A stretch of 50,338 nt of DNA from an uncultured Oscillospiraceae bacterium (GCA_934488695.1 CAKSSH010000005.1:1-50338), one strand, 5' to 3'. Positions 1-7,952 are shown, counted from the stretch's first letter. Translations and numbers: made by a program. Notes: generated by a model not told the origin, from the letters alone.

Positions 1-84
1 GTACTCCTCTTGCACTTTTCGGATCTGTACAAGCCGCTCCTCCAATTTCTCAATGCTGTCGATGGGGATTCTTTTTTGCTGCAT
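1..84 (-). CDS. adhE: Aldehyde-alcohol dehydrogenase, N-terminal fragment (runs off left edge)
   Basis: Only the first 28 codons are inside the window. The start ATG is at 82-84, with the ribosome site AGAGGAG about 7 bases upstream. The visible peptide has the spacing IEKLEERL..IRKVQEEY, which resembles the first helix of the acetaldehyde dehydrogenase half of AdhE (family pattern around VKKAQREYASF). AdhE reduces acetyl-CoA to ethanol with two NADH and recycles NAD during fermentation. The identity rests mainly on context: an exact Rex-type operator lies between promoter and start, and Rex classically controls adhE in Clostridia. A stand-alone acetaldehyde dehydrogenase would have the same N-terminus. 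The catalytic parts are outside the window. Confidence 0.6.
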   Translation of the reverse strand, partial: MQQKRIPIDSIEKLEERLVQIRKVQEEY

Positions 85-105
85 ATAAATTCTCCTCTTT
101 ATCGC

Positions 106-123
106 TTGTTAATAATTTAACAA
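106..123. promoter_or_regulatory. Rex (NADH/NAD-sensing repressor) operator
   Basis: TTGTTAA (106-112), a 4-base spacer and TTAACAA (117-123) form a perfect inverted repeat identical to the published Firmicutes Rex consensus TTGTTAA-N4-TTAACAA. It lies between the predicted transcription start and the ribosome site of the left-edge gene, a position where a bound repressor would block transcription. Rex leaves DNA when NADH/NAD is high, so the downstream ethanol pathway would be induced under reducing conditions. Confidence 0.8.
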
Positions 124-137
124 ATAAGAACGGTATC

Positions 138-166
138 ATTATAACATGTTCTTTCCGGGAAGTCAA
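138..166 (-). promoter_or_regulatory. Sigma-A promoter of the left-edge adhE-like gene
   Basis: On the minus strand TTGACT (161-166), a 17-base spacer and TATAAT (138-143), with a TG one base upstream of the -10 (extended -10). It is close to ideal. Transcription would begin around 131, leaving a leader of about 45 bases that contains the Rex site. Confidence 0.8.
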
Positions 167-212
167 GCCTTCTAAAAGAAAATCATTATCCGACCGAAAA
201 GCAGATAAAAAA

Positions 213-863
213 TCATTTTTCTGCCGATAAAATTCGGAAGTTGCGCCGATGGACCTCGATTTTACCGCTGCGTGCAAGCTTAGAAATCTCGGCAGACATG
301 GCGCTGCGCTCAACACCCAAATAATCCGCCAGCTGCTGCCGGTCAAACGGGATTTCAAAGTCGATTTTCCCTTGTCGTTCCGACTCATAGCGCAAATACG
401 ACATCAGCTTTTCCTGAGTTGTTCGTCCGGATAAAATGGTGATTTTTTGCCGAAGCAGCAAGTTTTTTTTCGCAATAATTCGCACCAGATTCCCAACCGC
501 AATCCGCGCCGCCTGCTCATTACAGCAAAGCAAACGATTACAGTCAAACAACAAAATATTGCTCGGGATTGCCGCCATCACCGTGACCGGCAAGCAATCT
601 GCGCCGGTACAGGAAAGTGCTTCCCCAAACAGCTGACCCGGTTCCAGCGACGTAATAATGCATCGATTTCCGTCCCAATCCTCTCGAATAACTTGGACCG
701 CACCTTCCAGGACAATTCCTGCCAATACACTGCTATCTCCCTCAGACAGAACAATCTCGTCACGGCGGTAGCACCGAATTTCAGCCCGAATTTTATGCAA
801 AAGCCTCTCTGTCTCTACAGCATCTATGCCTTTAAAAAGCGCTGTTTCTCCGATGTTATACAT
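213..863 (-). CDS. Crp/Fnr family transcriptional regulator
   Basis: A 216-residue protein of normal Crp/Fnr length. Residues about 10-110 form the cyclic-nucleotide-type beta roll (glycine-rich turns SEGD, LEGAV, PGQLFGE). Residues 170-202 form the helix-turn-helix (DRQQLADYLGVERSAMSAEI), in which the recognition helix lacks the classic Crp arginine-glutamate pattern. Cysteines at 68, 85, 90, 108, 113 and 114 are scattered and do not match the N-terminal Fe-S cluster spacing of Fnr, so the signal it senses cannot be read. The start ATG has AAAGGTG upstream. It is divergent from the D-lactate dehydrogenase, with a shared palindrome in between, so that gene and its own promoter are the likely targets. 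Confidence 0.9.
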   Translation of the reverse strand: MYNIGETALFKGIDAVETERLLHKIRAEIRCYRRDEIVLSEGDSSVLAGIVLEGAVQVIREDWDGNRCIITSLEPGQLFGEALSCTGADCLPVTVMAAIPSNILLFDCNRLLCCNEQAARIAVGNLVRIIAKKNLLLRQKITILSGRTTQEKLMSYLRYESERQGKIDFEIPFDRQQLADYLGVERSAMSAEISKLARSGKIEVHRRNFRILSAEK

Positions 864-878
864 AAAATCACACCTTTA

Positions 879-896
879 ATGTTGGAATTCCAACAT
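879..896. promoter_or_regulatory. Perfect 18-bp palindrome, probable operator of the Crp/Fnr regulator
   Basis: ATGTTGGAATTCCAACAT is a perfect palindrome in the 99-base gap between the divergent regulator and ldh genes. Its centre is about 40.5 bases upstream of the predicted ldh start, the position used by Crp/Fnr proteins for class II activation. For the regulator's own promoter it falls just downstream of the start, where binding would repress. The sequence differs from the E. coli Crp and Fnr consensus sites. Confidence 0.7.
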
Positions 897-908
897 ACTT
901 TTTTTGTA

Positions 909-937
909 ATTATAGTATAATTATCTCAAGAAATCAA
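909..937 (-). promoter_or_regulatory. Promoter of the Crp/Fnr regulator
   Basis: Minus-strand TTGATT (932-937), 17-base spacer, TATAAT (909-914). Transcription would start near 902, directly before the palindrome at 879-896. Confidence 0.7.
916..921 (+). promoter_or_regulatory. -10 box of the ldh promoter (activator-dependent type)
   Basis: TATAAT on the plus strand, 41 bases before the ldh ATG. No good -35 hexamer lies 16-18 bases upstream; that place is taken by the palindrome at 879-896. This fits a promoter that depends on the bound regulator. Confidence 0.6.
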
Positions 938-962
938 GATAATAAACAAAAGGAGATTCTAA

Positions 963-1994
963 ATGAAGCTTGCATTTTTTGACACAAAGCCCTATGACCG
1001 TCCGGCTTTTGAAGCGCTATGCGGCGCATACAACATAGAAATTAAATTTTTTGAATCTCGTCTGTCGGCGGACACGGTAGATCTGTGCACCGGCTTTGAC
1101 GCCGTCTGCATTTTTGTAAACGACATAGCCGACCGTGCGGTCATTGACCGGCTCTGCCGGCTCGGTGTCCGGCTGATCGCCCTGCGCTGTGCCGGTTTTA
1201 ATAATGTTGACGTCCGCCATGCCTACGGGCGTATTCATGTATTACGAGTGCCGGCTTATTCGCCGCAAGCTGTTGCCGAGCATGCTATGGCGCTTCTTTT
1301 GACGTCGGTTCGGCGGATTCACAAGGCTTATAATCGCACTCGGGACTTTAATTTCAGTCTGTCCGGGCTTACCGGGATGAATTTGTACGGAAAAACCGTC
1401 GGCATTATCGGAACGGGCCGTATCGGGCTTTGTTTTGCCGATATTTGCCGCGGCTTTGGTATGCGAATTTTGTGTTATGACAAATTTCCGAAAACAGATC
1501 GCTCGCTAAACTATGTTTCAACAGATACCCTTTTTTCGGAAAGTGATGTAATTTCCCTACACTGTCCGCTAACTGACGAGACTCGTCATATGATTAACGC
1601 GGAAAGCATTGCAAAGCTGAAAAAAGGTGTTGTTCTCATTAACACTTCGCGCGGCGGGCTGATTGACGCCGAGGCACTTCTTTGCGGCATAAAATCCCGT
1701 CAAATCGGTGCGGCCTGCCTGGATGTATACGAAGAAGAAAGCGATTTGTTTTTTGAGGACCGATCGGGACATATTTTAGAGGATGACACATTGGCACGTT
1801 TGATTTCCATGCCCAATGTTTTGGTGACGGCTCATCAGGCGTTTTTGACCCAAGAGGCACTGCAAAGCATTGCCGAAACGACTTTACAAAACATCCAGGG
1901 TTTCTTGATTAACGGAAAATGTGAAAACGAGGTGTGCTACCGCTGCGGAAAAATCGAGGACTGCAAAAAAGTGCGACAAAGTAAATGCTTTTAA
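963..1994 (+). CDS. ldhA: D-lactate dehydrogenase (D-2-hydroxyacid dehydrogenase family) with Cys-rich tail
   Basis: Reduces pyruvate to D-lactate with NADH, a soluble fermentation enzyme. The NAD site GTGRIG is at 150-155. The family's catalytic triad is present: Arg230 in NTSRG, Glu257 in DVYEEE and His291 in TAHQAF. The order of catalytic and substrate domains is normal. The ribosome site AAAAGGAG is ideally placed. The last 24 residues are unusual: cysteines at 320, 325, 328, 334 and 342 (C-x4-C-x2-C-x5-C-x7-C) extend beyond the usual family end near residue 325. Control is probably by the divergent Crp/Fnr protein. Another 2-hydroxyacid substrate cannot be excluded. Confidence 0.85.
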   Translation: MKLAFFDTKPYDRPAFEALCGAYNIEIKFFESRLSADTVDLCTGFDAVCIFVNDIADRAVIDRLCRLGVRLIALRCAGFNNVDVRHAYGRIHVLRVPAYSPQAVAEHAMALLLTSVRRIHKAYNRTRDFNFSLSGLTGMNLYGKTVGIIGTGRIGLCFADICRGFGMRILCYDKFPKTDRSLNYVSTDTLFSESDVISLHCPLTDETRHMINAESIAKLKKGVVLINTSRGGLIDAEALLCGIKSRQIGAACLDVYEEESDLFFEDRSGHILEDDTLARLISMPNVLVTAHQAFLTQEALQSIAETTLQNIQGFLINGKCENEVCYRCGKIEDCKKVRQSKCF

Positions 1995-2011
1995 ATGCTC
2001 TTTACCGTAAA

Positions 2012-2048
2012 AAACGGCGCCGTACCCCTGATGGGTACGGCGCCGTTT
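2012..2048. terminator. Bidirectional terminator between ldh and the EF-G-like gene
   Basis: A perfect 16-bp stem (2012-2027 with 2033-2048) with a 5-base loop, A-rich on the left flank and T-rich on the right. It serves both convergent genes. Confidence 0.85.
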
Positions 2049-2072
2049 AATTTATTCAAGCAAAAAACATGT

Positions 2073-4139
2073 TTATTCGGCTCGGTTTTCTTGATTTTCG
2101 GCAATCACACGCTCGGACAAGGCATCAGGCAACTGCTCATACCGCTCGAAGCTAAGCTCAAAGCTGCCTCGACCCTGCGTCATAGAACGCAAAACCGTTG
2201 TAAAATCTCCGGTTTCGGACATCGGTACCTCTGCCTCCACCATCGTCATTCCGTGACCGACAGGACTCATGCCGAGCACACGACCGCGACGTTTATTGAG
2301 ATCTCCCATTACGTCTCCGGTGTTGCCGTCCGGCACCTGCGCCGTCAGACGAACGATCGGTTCCAAAAGCACCGGTGAAGCCTGTGCCATAGCATTTTTA
2401 AATGCCAAGTTTGCAGCCAGCTTAAAGGACATTTCCGAAGAATCGACTGGATGATAGGAGCCGTCCAGCAATGTGGCTTTAACACCGACCATCGGATATC
2501 CGGCAAGATAACCTTTTTCCATACTGTCCCGCAAGCCCTTTTCGACTGCCGGGAAAAAGTTTTTCGGGACGGCGCCGCCGAACACCTTTTCTTCAAAGAC
2601 CATATCGTCCCCTTCGCAGGGCTCAAATTCGATCCAAACATCGCCGTACTGACCGTGTCCGCCGGATTGCTTTTTATAACGCCCCTGCACCTTGACCTTT
2701 TTACGAATGGTCTCACGATACGGCACCCGAGCCGGTTCCAGACAAATTTCCAACCCGAACTTTTCCCGAAGCTTGGAAAGCGTAACCTCTAAATGCTGTT
2801 CTCCAAGCCCCGAAAGCACCTGCTGGCGTGTTTCCGGATTAACCGTAAAGGACAAGGTTCTGTCCTCCTCGCGCAGCCGCTGAATACTTTGCGAGATTTT
2901 CCCTTCATCGCCCTTGTTTTTCGGCACGACGGCGCGTGTCAATGTCGGCCGCGGAAAATCAAGCGGCGGAGCGGAAACAAGCCTTTCTCCGGCGCATAAG
3001 CAATCGCCGGTCACGCTGCCGGAAAGCTTTACAACCGCGCCGATATCGCCGGCGCAGACCTCCCGGACGTCACTTTGCTTTTTCCCGAAAACCGAAACCA
3101 GCTTGCCGATTTTTTCCTGCTGTCCGTTTGTTGTATTGGTCAAAACACTGTCCGTGCCGACCTTTCCGGACAACACCTTAAAGTAAGAAAGCTTCCCGAC
3201 AAACGGGTCTGCCACCGTTTTGAAAATTTGAATCAGAGTCGGCTGCGCGCTGTCACACTGTATCGCAGCCTCTTCTCCGTCCTGCGTTTTTACCTTTGTT
3301 TCAATGTCCGACGGCGCGGGCGCGTAATCGGCAACCGCATCCATAAACAAATCCACAGCCGACAAAAACAATGCACTGCCGCAAAAAACCGGCGCAATGC
3401 TGCCATTGCAAACGCCAAGACGCAGCCCTTTTTCAAGCTCCTCGGGCGAAAACTCTTCCCCACCCAAATACTTTTCCAAAAGTTGCTCGTCGGTTTCGGC
3501 TATCGCTTCACAAAGCATTGCGTGCGCCTCACCGAAAAAATCATCCTCCGGCAACGCCACTTCTTTTGCGACGCCGTTCTCATCATAGGCATACGCTTTT
3601 CCGGACAAAACCTGAATATAGCAGGCAATGTTTCCTTCCTTACCGTGTGGAATCACCACCGGACACACCGTGCTGCCATACAGCTCCCGCAAACCCGAAA
3701 AAACCTTGCGAAAATCCGCGCTTTCACGATCCAGCTTGGAAACAAAAAACATTTTGCTCTTTTTTTGCGCTGTCGCCATATCCCACGCGCGCTGTGCGCC
3801 AACGGTAACGCCGGATTTTCCGGATAGCTCAATTACCACCGTGTCGCCGGCGGCAATTCCCTCGGTAACGCCGCCTTCAAAGTCAAAAGCTCCCGGCGTA
3901 TCAATTAAATTTATCTTGCAATCATGCCACTCAAAAGGGGCAACAGCAGACGAAACCGATGACTTGCGGCGGATTTCTTCTGCGTCAAAGTCGCAAACGG
4001 TATTTCCGTCTGTAACCTTGCCGAAACGGTCAACAGCCTTAGAAAGATACAACATAGCCTCAGCAAATGTTGTTTTACCGCTCCCGCCGTGTCCTGCCAG
4101 AGCAATATTTCTGATGTTTTGTGTCAGATACGGTTTCAT
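2073..4139 (-). CDS. Elongation factor G-like GTPase
   Basis: A 688-residue translational GTPase with all five EF-G domains by length. The P-loop GHGGSGKTT is at 16-24, where true EF-G has AHIDAGKTT. The G3 motif DTPG is at 80-83. The G4 motif is SKLD at 134-137 instead of NKMD. Domain IV carries a glycine-rich loop (QSGGHGQYGDV). These changes place it in the EF-G2/FusA2-like paralogue group, whose cellular role is not settled, rather than the main translocase, which is usually encoded with rpsL-rpsG-tuf. It stands alone with its own promoter. The nearest ribosome-like site GAGGAG is about 12 bases before ATG, a little far. Confidence 0.85.
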   Translation of the reverse strand: MKPYLTQNIRNIALAGHGGSGKTTFAEAMLYLSKAVDRFGKVTDGNTVCDFDAEEIRRKSSVSSAVAPFEWHDCKINLIDTPGAFDFEGGVTEGIAAGDTVVIELSGKSGVTVGAQRAWDMATAQKKSKMFFVSKLDRESADFRKVFSGLRELYGSTVCPVVIPHGKEGNIACYIQVLSGKAYAYDENGVAKEVALPEDDFFGEAHAMLCEAIAETDEQLLEKYLGGEEFSPEELEKGLRLGVCNGSIAPVFCGSALFLSAVDLFMDAVADYAPAPSDIETKVKTQDGEEAAIQCDSAQPTLIQIFKTVADPFVGKLSYFKVLSGKVGTDSVLTNTTNGQQEKIGKLVSVFGKKQSDVREVCAGDIGAVVKLSGSVTGDCLCAGERLVSAPPLDFPRPTLTRAVVPKNKGDEGKISQSIQRLREEDRTLSFTVNPETRQQVLSGLGEQHLEVTLSKLREKFGLEICLEPARVPYRETIRKKVKVQGRYKKQSGGHGQYGDVWIEFEPCEGDDMVFEEKVFGGAVPKNFFPAVEKGLRDSMEKGYLAGYPMVGVKATLLDGSYHPVDSSEMSFKLAANLAFKNAMAQASPVLLEPIVRLTAQVPDGNTGDVMGDLNKRRGRVLGMSPVGHGMTMVEAEVPMSETGDFTTVLRSMTQGRGSFELSFERYEQLPDALSERVIAENQENRAE

Positions 4140-4223
4140 AAATCTACTACGCTCCTCGCAAAATATAATTTCAATAAAAAGTTGCAGAAAATAGAAGAAC
4201 TTTTATGCACTTTTATAGTTCTT

Positions 4224-4252
4224 ATTATACAATGCTCCACGGCAGATTGCAA
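4224..4252 (-). promoter_or_regulatory. Promoter of the EF-G-like gene
   Basis: Minus-strand TTGCAA (4247-4252), 17-base spacer, TATAAT (4224-4229), giving a leader of about 78 bases. Confidence 0.75.
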
Positions 4253-4271
4253 GATTTTTTTATAAAAAAGT

Positions 4272-4299
4272 CCCCGCGAAATTCGACGATTTCGCGGGG
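4272..4299 (-). terminator. Terminator of the rlmB / P-type ATPase-like operon
   Basis: An 11-bp perfect stem (4272-4282 with 4289-4299) and a 6-base loop, followed on the minus strand by CTTTTTTA. It lies 12 bases after the stop codon. Confidence 0.85.
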
Positions 4300-4311
4300 C
4301 AAAAAACCAAC

Positions 4312-6792
4312 TTAAATTTTGATTCTCCTCGGCGACGGCAACAGGCATACTGCCGCAAGCCAGAACAACTGATACAGTAAAACTGCTCCCGCAGAAAGCT
4401 GCAAGCTGCCGGACAGAAAGATAAAAAATGCAGCTAATGCAAAGCCGAGAATACAGCCGACTGTTTGCAGAGAAACCGCCAATGCCGCAATCGATTTAAG
4501 TCGAATGGCTGCATATACGGTCTGCACAAAGGACGGGAAGCTTGAAATACAAGCTGTTCCGACATTTTCACGCGCACTCGGGCGCAATATTTGTTCGCTT
4601 TCAGCTTGAAGCCGAACCGGGACCGTCCGAATCATGCTTTGGTCTGTTTCAAAAATACGAGCCATTTTTTCGGCGTTAATGTTGGGGTCGGTAGAGCTTA
4701 CAATTAAGCCGATACCCAGCCGGCTCAACGCCCGCATAGCACGTTTAACCTGTTTTCCGGGCTTATATTGAATCAAAAAGACGGCTGCAAGCTCGCCCGA
4801 AGCAGCTAAATAAACCATATCGGTTCCGGCGTTCAAATAGCGGTCCTCATAATCCTTTGAAGGAACAGCGATCCCATGATGCCGAATCAGCTCACGATTT
4901 CCGATCAGCACCCGCTTGGAATCAACCCACGCGCTCAGTCCCATTGCTTCCTCGTAGACAATGCTGTCCACCGGTCGCAGCAAATCCGTACGCCCACCGA
5001 TAACCGACAAAAAGACATCCGAAAGATCGCTTTTCGCCTGAATGGCCACGCTGGCGGCGTCCAAAATAACATCATCAATTTTGCCGGCTGCAAAGGTTTT
5101 AATCGCACTGAGCTGAATAGAGCCTTTCGGGAAGAGATCCGAAGAGCGCACCAAAATTGCATTAGTGTCATACAATTCGTTGCAGGCAGCCATGGAAGAA
5201 ATCATAGCGCCCCGAGAAACAAGTTTTTTGGCGGCCCGTGCCAGCGGGTAGTTGACCGACAACAGCGCCGATGCCGGCGTGCAGATACTGCAAACCACTG
5301 CAAAAATCCCGGCAGAGCGCGTTATGTCCCGCTCGACTAAAAAGTTGTAGCCTGCCAGCAAAAGTGCGCCAAAGGCTATCAGCGGCGCCAATATTTTGGC
5401 AACTCGGTCAGACGGATCCTCGCGATAAGAATATCCCAAAAATCCACCGATGAAGTCTGTTCTTTTCGGCGCAGAAAGACATGCATACGAGGCCGAAAAT
5501 TCCTCTTTAACAAACTCCGTCATCTTTTCGTTTTCCGAAGCGCCAACCGCCGTCTTTTCATATCCGCCCGATACAAACCGAAAATTCAGCCGAACCCGCC
5601 GAAGCATCAGCAACTTGCCGACGGTGTTCATCAGCAAGCAGAAAATCAATACCACTCCATAGGTATATACCGTTTTTTGCGATGTCGCAATATATTGCGG
5701 CGACAAAAACAAAGCTACATACTGAACCACGCATCCCAGCACACCGACTGCCGCCAGTGCGTCTGCATCCGCTTTCAGACGAAACAGCGACGCAACCCCG
5801 CCGATAACCGCCGGCAGAGAAACTATCACTGCGGCGACAAAAAGAAGCGCACTGACAAGCAAAAAGGAAACCGGCTGCAAATCTCGCATCAAAAATTCTG
5901 GCAGCGGAAGCCGAAAACGACTTGCCAGCTCCAAATAAGCCGAAACCGCCGTTAAAGCAAGCAAAACAATAAGCAGCAGCGTGAGCCCCGCTTTCATGCC
6001 GGAAAGGTCCTTGAGAATCGCGGTAGACTCGCTGTAGTCATTAAAGTCCTCCAGCGTTTTTACCTCTGTATCTACCGAAGTCGGCTCCTCCTGCTCCGGG
6101 TCGTTATCCTCTTCTTCCTCTCCGAACAGCACAAACTTTTCAATTTTTTGCTTTCGATTTTCCAAAAAAGCCTGCGTTTCTTCCAAACTCCCGGATGACA
6201 TCTCCGACTCCTGCAGCGGCGCCGAATCACAATTTAATCCAAACGGCTGCATTTGAATCGTTTTATCTTCAAACGGCGCAGGGTGACGCGACGGGGTCTC
6301 CGGCTTGTCCGCCCGCGCACCGTCGTCAGCCTTTTCAGGCACCGCCGGCGGACGAGTATTGCTCTCTGAAGGCGCCGCATCTTGCTCAACAGACGCTTCT
6401 TCTGATACGGCAGCCGTTCTCTCGCGCCAAACCGGCTGAAAGGGAAGCGTTTTTTCCATGTCCTCCGGGGAAGAGTCCCCGGAAGCAATCCCCTTCGATG
6501 TTTCGGACTCTTGCGTCTTTTGAAAAGACAACCCTTCTTGTGCCGTTTTTAAAAAATCGGAGGTTTGTTTTTTATCAATGTTTTTTTCTGCCGGCAAAGT
6601 CCCCTGTCGCGCACTGCTGTTTTCAGCCGGCGCAGACACCGGCTCGGCAGCTGCTGCCTTTTGCACAGACGGCGCAGGTCGGCCGAGCACCTCGGCCATG
6701 ATTTCCTGAAAATCATCCTCCGACACAGCTGATGTGCTTTTTCTGGATTCCAATTCTTTGAGAATATCGTCTACCGAATATTTCGGATCCAC
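4312..6792 (-). CDS. Degenerate P-type ATPase-like membrane protein with long acidic N-terminal tail
   Basis: I start it at GTG 6790-6792, which has GGGAGG 8 bases upstream; a longer TTG start at 6840 would overlap rlmB and has no ribosome site. The product has 826 residues. Residues 1-265 are acidic, Pro/Ser/Glu-rich and probably disordered. About eight hydrophobic segments follow (near 270-287, 307-329, 345-364, 376-396, 464-486, 491-511, 766-793, 799-819), the P1B-ATPase layout. CTPAS at 504-508 sits where metal pumps have CPC/SPC. VLIGNRELIRHHGI (627-640) matches the nucleotide-binding-domain signature. The DKTGT phosphorylation motif is replaced by VRSSDLF around 549-554, TGDN by SSTDPN (699-704), and TGES and GDGxND are absent. 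It therefore cannot pump by the normal cycle. Role unknown; a sensor, scaffold or regulatory subunit is possible. It is co-transcribed with rlmB. Confidence 0.75.
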   Translation of the reverse strand: MDPKYSVDDILKELESRKSTSAVSEDDFQEIMAEVLGRPAPSVQKAAAAEPVSAPAENSSARQGTLPAEKNIDKKQTSDFLKTAQEGLSFQKTQESETSKGIASGDSSPEDMEKTLPFQPVWRERTAAVSEEASVEQDAAPSESNTRPPAVPEKADDGARADKPETPSRHPAPFEDKTIQMQPFGLNCDSAPLQESEMSSGSLEETQAFLENRKQKIEKFVLFGEEEEDNDPEQEEPTSVDTEVKTLEDFNDYSESTAILKDLSGMKAGLTLLLIVLLALTAVSAYLELASRFRLPLPEFLMRDLQPVSFLLVSALLFVAAVIVSLPAVIGGVASLFRLKADADALAAVGVLGCVVQYVALFLSPQYIATSQKTVYTYGVVLIFCLLMNTVGKLLMLRRVRLNFRFVSGGYEKTAVGASENEKMTEFVKEEFSASYACLSAPKRTDFIGGFLGYSYREDPSDRVAKILAPLIAFGALLLAGYNFLVERDITRSAGIFAVVCSICTPASALLSVNYPLARAAKKLVSRGAMISSMAACNELYDTNAILVRSSDLFPKGSIQLSAIKTFAAGKIDDVILDAASVAIQAKSDLSDVFLSVIGGRTDLLRPVDSIVYEEAMGLSAWVDSKRVLIGNRELIRHHGIAVPSKDYEDRYLNAGTDMVYLAASGELAAVFLIQYKPGKQVKRAMRALSRLGIGLIVSSTDPNINAEKMARIFETDQSMIRTVPVRLQAESEQILRPSARENVGTACISSFPSFVQTVYAAIRLKSIAALAVSLQTVGCILGFALAAFFIFLSGSLQLSAGAVLLYQLFWLAAVCLLPSPRRIKI

Positions 6793-6814
6793 TTTCGGTT
6801 CCTCCCTTTTTTCA

Positions 6815-7600
6815 TCAGTATCCGAAACGCTGACGGGCAATTTCGTACATCAAAATACCACCCGCCACCGAAGCATTAAGCGAATTGACCTGTCCCCGCA
6901 TAAACAGCGACACCTTAAAATCGCATTGTTGCAGCAACCGCTGTGAAACACCGTGCCCTTCCGAGCCAACCACCAGGGCAATCGGACCGTCAAACTTCAT
7001 ACGACTGTAACATTCCCCCGCCGCATCGGCGGCATAGACCCACACCCCGTTTTTTTGCAACGTCATGACTGCATCGGTCAGGTTGGGAACCCGAGCGACG
7101 GCCAAATGGGAAAGCGCTCCGGCCGAGGTTTTGTAAACAGTTGCATTAGCACCGACTCCGCGGCGCTTTTGAATGATAATGCCATGCACACCGCAAGCCT
7201 CCGCTGTTCGGATCAGAGCGCCGAGATTATGCGGATCCTCAATCCGGTCGGCAATCAAAAAGAAAGGCGCCTGACCGCGCTCACGGGAAATTTCAAACAA
7301 GTCTGCCAGCTCAACATATGTAGTTGCGGCCGGCTGTGCCACAACGCCCTGATGCGCAAGCCCGCCCGAAAGCTCCGAGAGCTTGCCGGCCTGTGCTTCC
7401 TTGAGCACGATATCCCGTTCGCGGCAAAGAGCAAGAATTCGGCTGATACTGCCGTGCAGCTCCCCTTTTTGCACCATCACAAAATCCAGCTCACGGCCTG
7501 CTCGAAGCGCCTCTAACACGGCATTGCGCCCGACAATATAGTTGTTTTCAGACGACCTGCCCTGTCGGTTTTCAGGACAGCTCTTTTTTTCTGGTGTCAT
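6815..7600 (-). CDS. rlmB: TrmH-family 23S rRNA 2'-O-methyltransferase (RlmB-like)
   Basis: A SPOUT methyltransferase of 261 residues. After an N-terminal substrate-binding domain (IVGRNAVLEALRAG) the knot motifs are all present: motif 1 DRIEDPHNLGALIRTAEA, motif 2 VVGSEGHGVS and motif 3 SLNASVAGGILMYE. The Asn and Arg of motif 1 and the Asn and Ser of motif 3 bind SAM and RNA. The start ATG at 7598-7600 follows AGAGGA, and this start agrees with family length; an in-frame extension upstream would run through the promoter. Members methylate the ribose of a 23S rRNA guanosine (G2251 in E. coli). The close relative YacO-like group cannot be separated here. Confidence 0.9.
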   Translation of the reverse strand: MTPEKKSCPENRQGRSSENNYIVGRNAVLEALRAGRELDFVMVQKGELHGSISRILALCRERDIVLKEAQAGKLSELSGGLAHQGVVAQPAATTYVELADLFEISRERGQAPFFLIADRIEDPHNLGALIRTAEACGVHGIIIQKRRGVGANATVYKTSAGALSHLAVARVPNLTDAVMTLQKNGVWVYAADAAGECYSRMKFDGPIALVVGSEGHGVSQRLLQQCDFKVSLFMRGQVNSLNASVAGGILMYEIARQRFGY

Positions 7601-7633
7601 AACGGTTTTCCTCTTTGTGTAAATCTTATTTTT

Positions 7634-7662
7634 ATTATACCACAGCCGTCGACAAATTCCAA
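7634..7662 (-). promoter_or_regulatory. Promoter of rlmB operon
   Basis: Minus-strand TTGGAA (7657-7662), 17-base spacer, TATAAT (7634-7639), with TG one base upstream of the -10. Confidence 0.8.
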
Positions 7663-7670
7663 CCTTTTTT

Positions 7671-7952
7671 TCACCGAAGAAAAAAATACACAAGCGCACC
7701 GCCCAACAGGGTAAAAAAACAATATTTAATTGCCGAAAGGAGCAGACAAACCCGATCGTTTCGGTAATTTTCCGGCTTGACTTCGTCAACATTTGCCGGT
7801 GTCACAGAGCCGATATATTCCTTTGCCTTCCGGTCAAGCCTGCCTTTTTCCCAATCGGCATATTGCTCCGAAACCACTAAGATCGCCCGTTCAAAAAATT
7901 CGTTTTCGGTATTTAAAACCTCAATTACCTGTTTTTTAACCCCGCGTACCAT
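7671..7952 (-). CDS. Small tail-anchored membrane protein, unknown
   Basis: 93 residues, family not recognised. The N-terminal 70 residues are charged and helical (VLNTENEFFERAILVVSEQY, then a Lys/Arg/Asp-rich stretch). One hydrophobic segment near the C-terminus (about residues 69-92, ending VYFFLR) suggests a tail anchor. GGAGGTG lies 4 bases before the ATG, a strong translation signal that argues for a real gene. A minus-strand TATAAT at 8060-8065 could be its -10. It ends immediately before the rlmB promoter, so it may partly be transcribed through into rlmB. Function cannot be inferred. Confidence 0.65.
   Translation of the reverse strand: MVRGVKKQVIEVLNTENEFFERAILVVSEQYADWEKGRLDRKAKEYIGSVTPANVDEVKPENYRNDRVCLLLSAIKYCFFTLLGGALVYFFLR

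Noticed and set aside
3075..3827. 250-codon plus-strand open frame
   Set aside because: It is antisense to the EF-G-like gene, has no ribosome site and its protein (Arg/Cys/His/Phe-rich) looks like a reverse-complement shadow.
6793..6840. N-terminal extension of the P-type ATPase-like gene to TTG 6840
   Set aside because: It would overlap rlmB by 26 bases and has no ribosome site, whereas GTG 6792 has GGGAGG at ideal distance.
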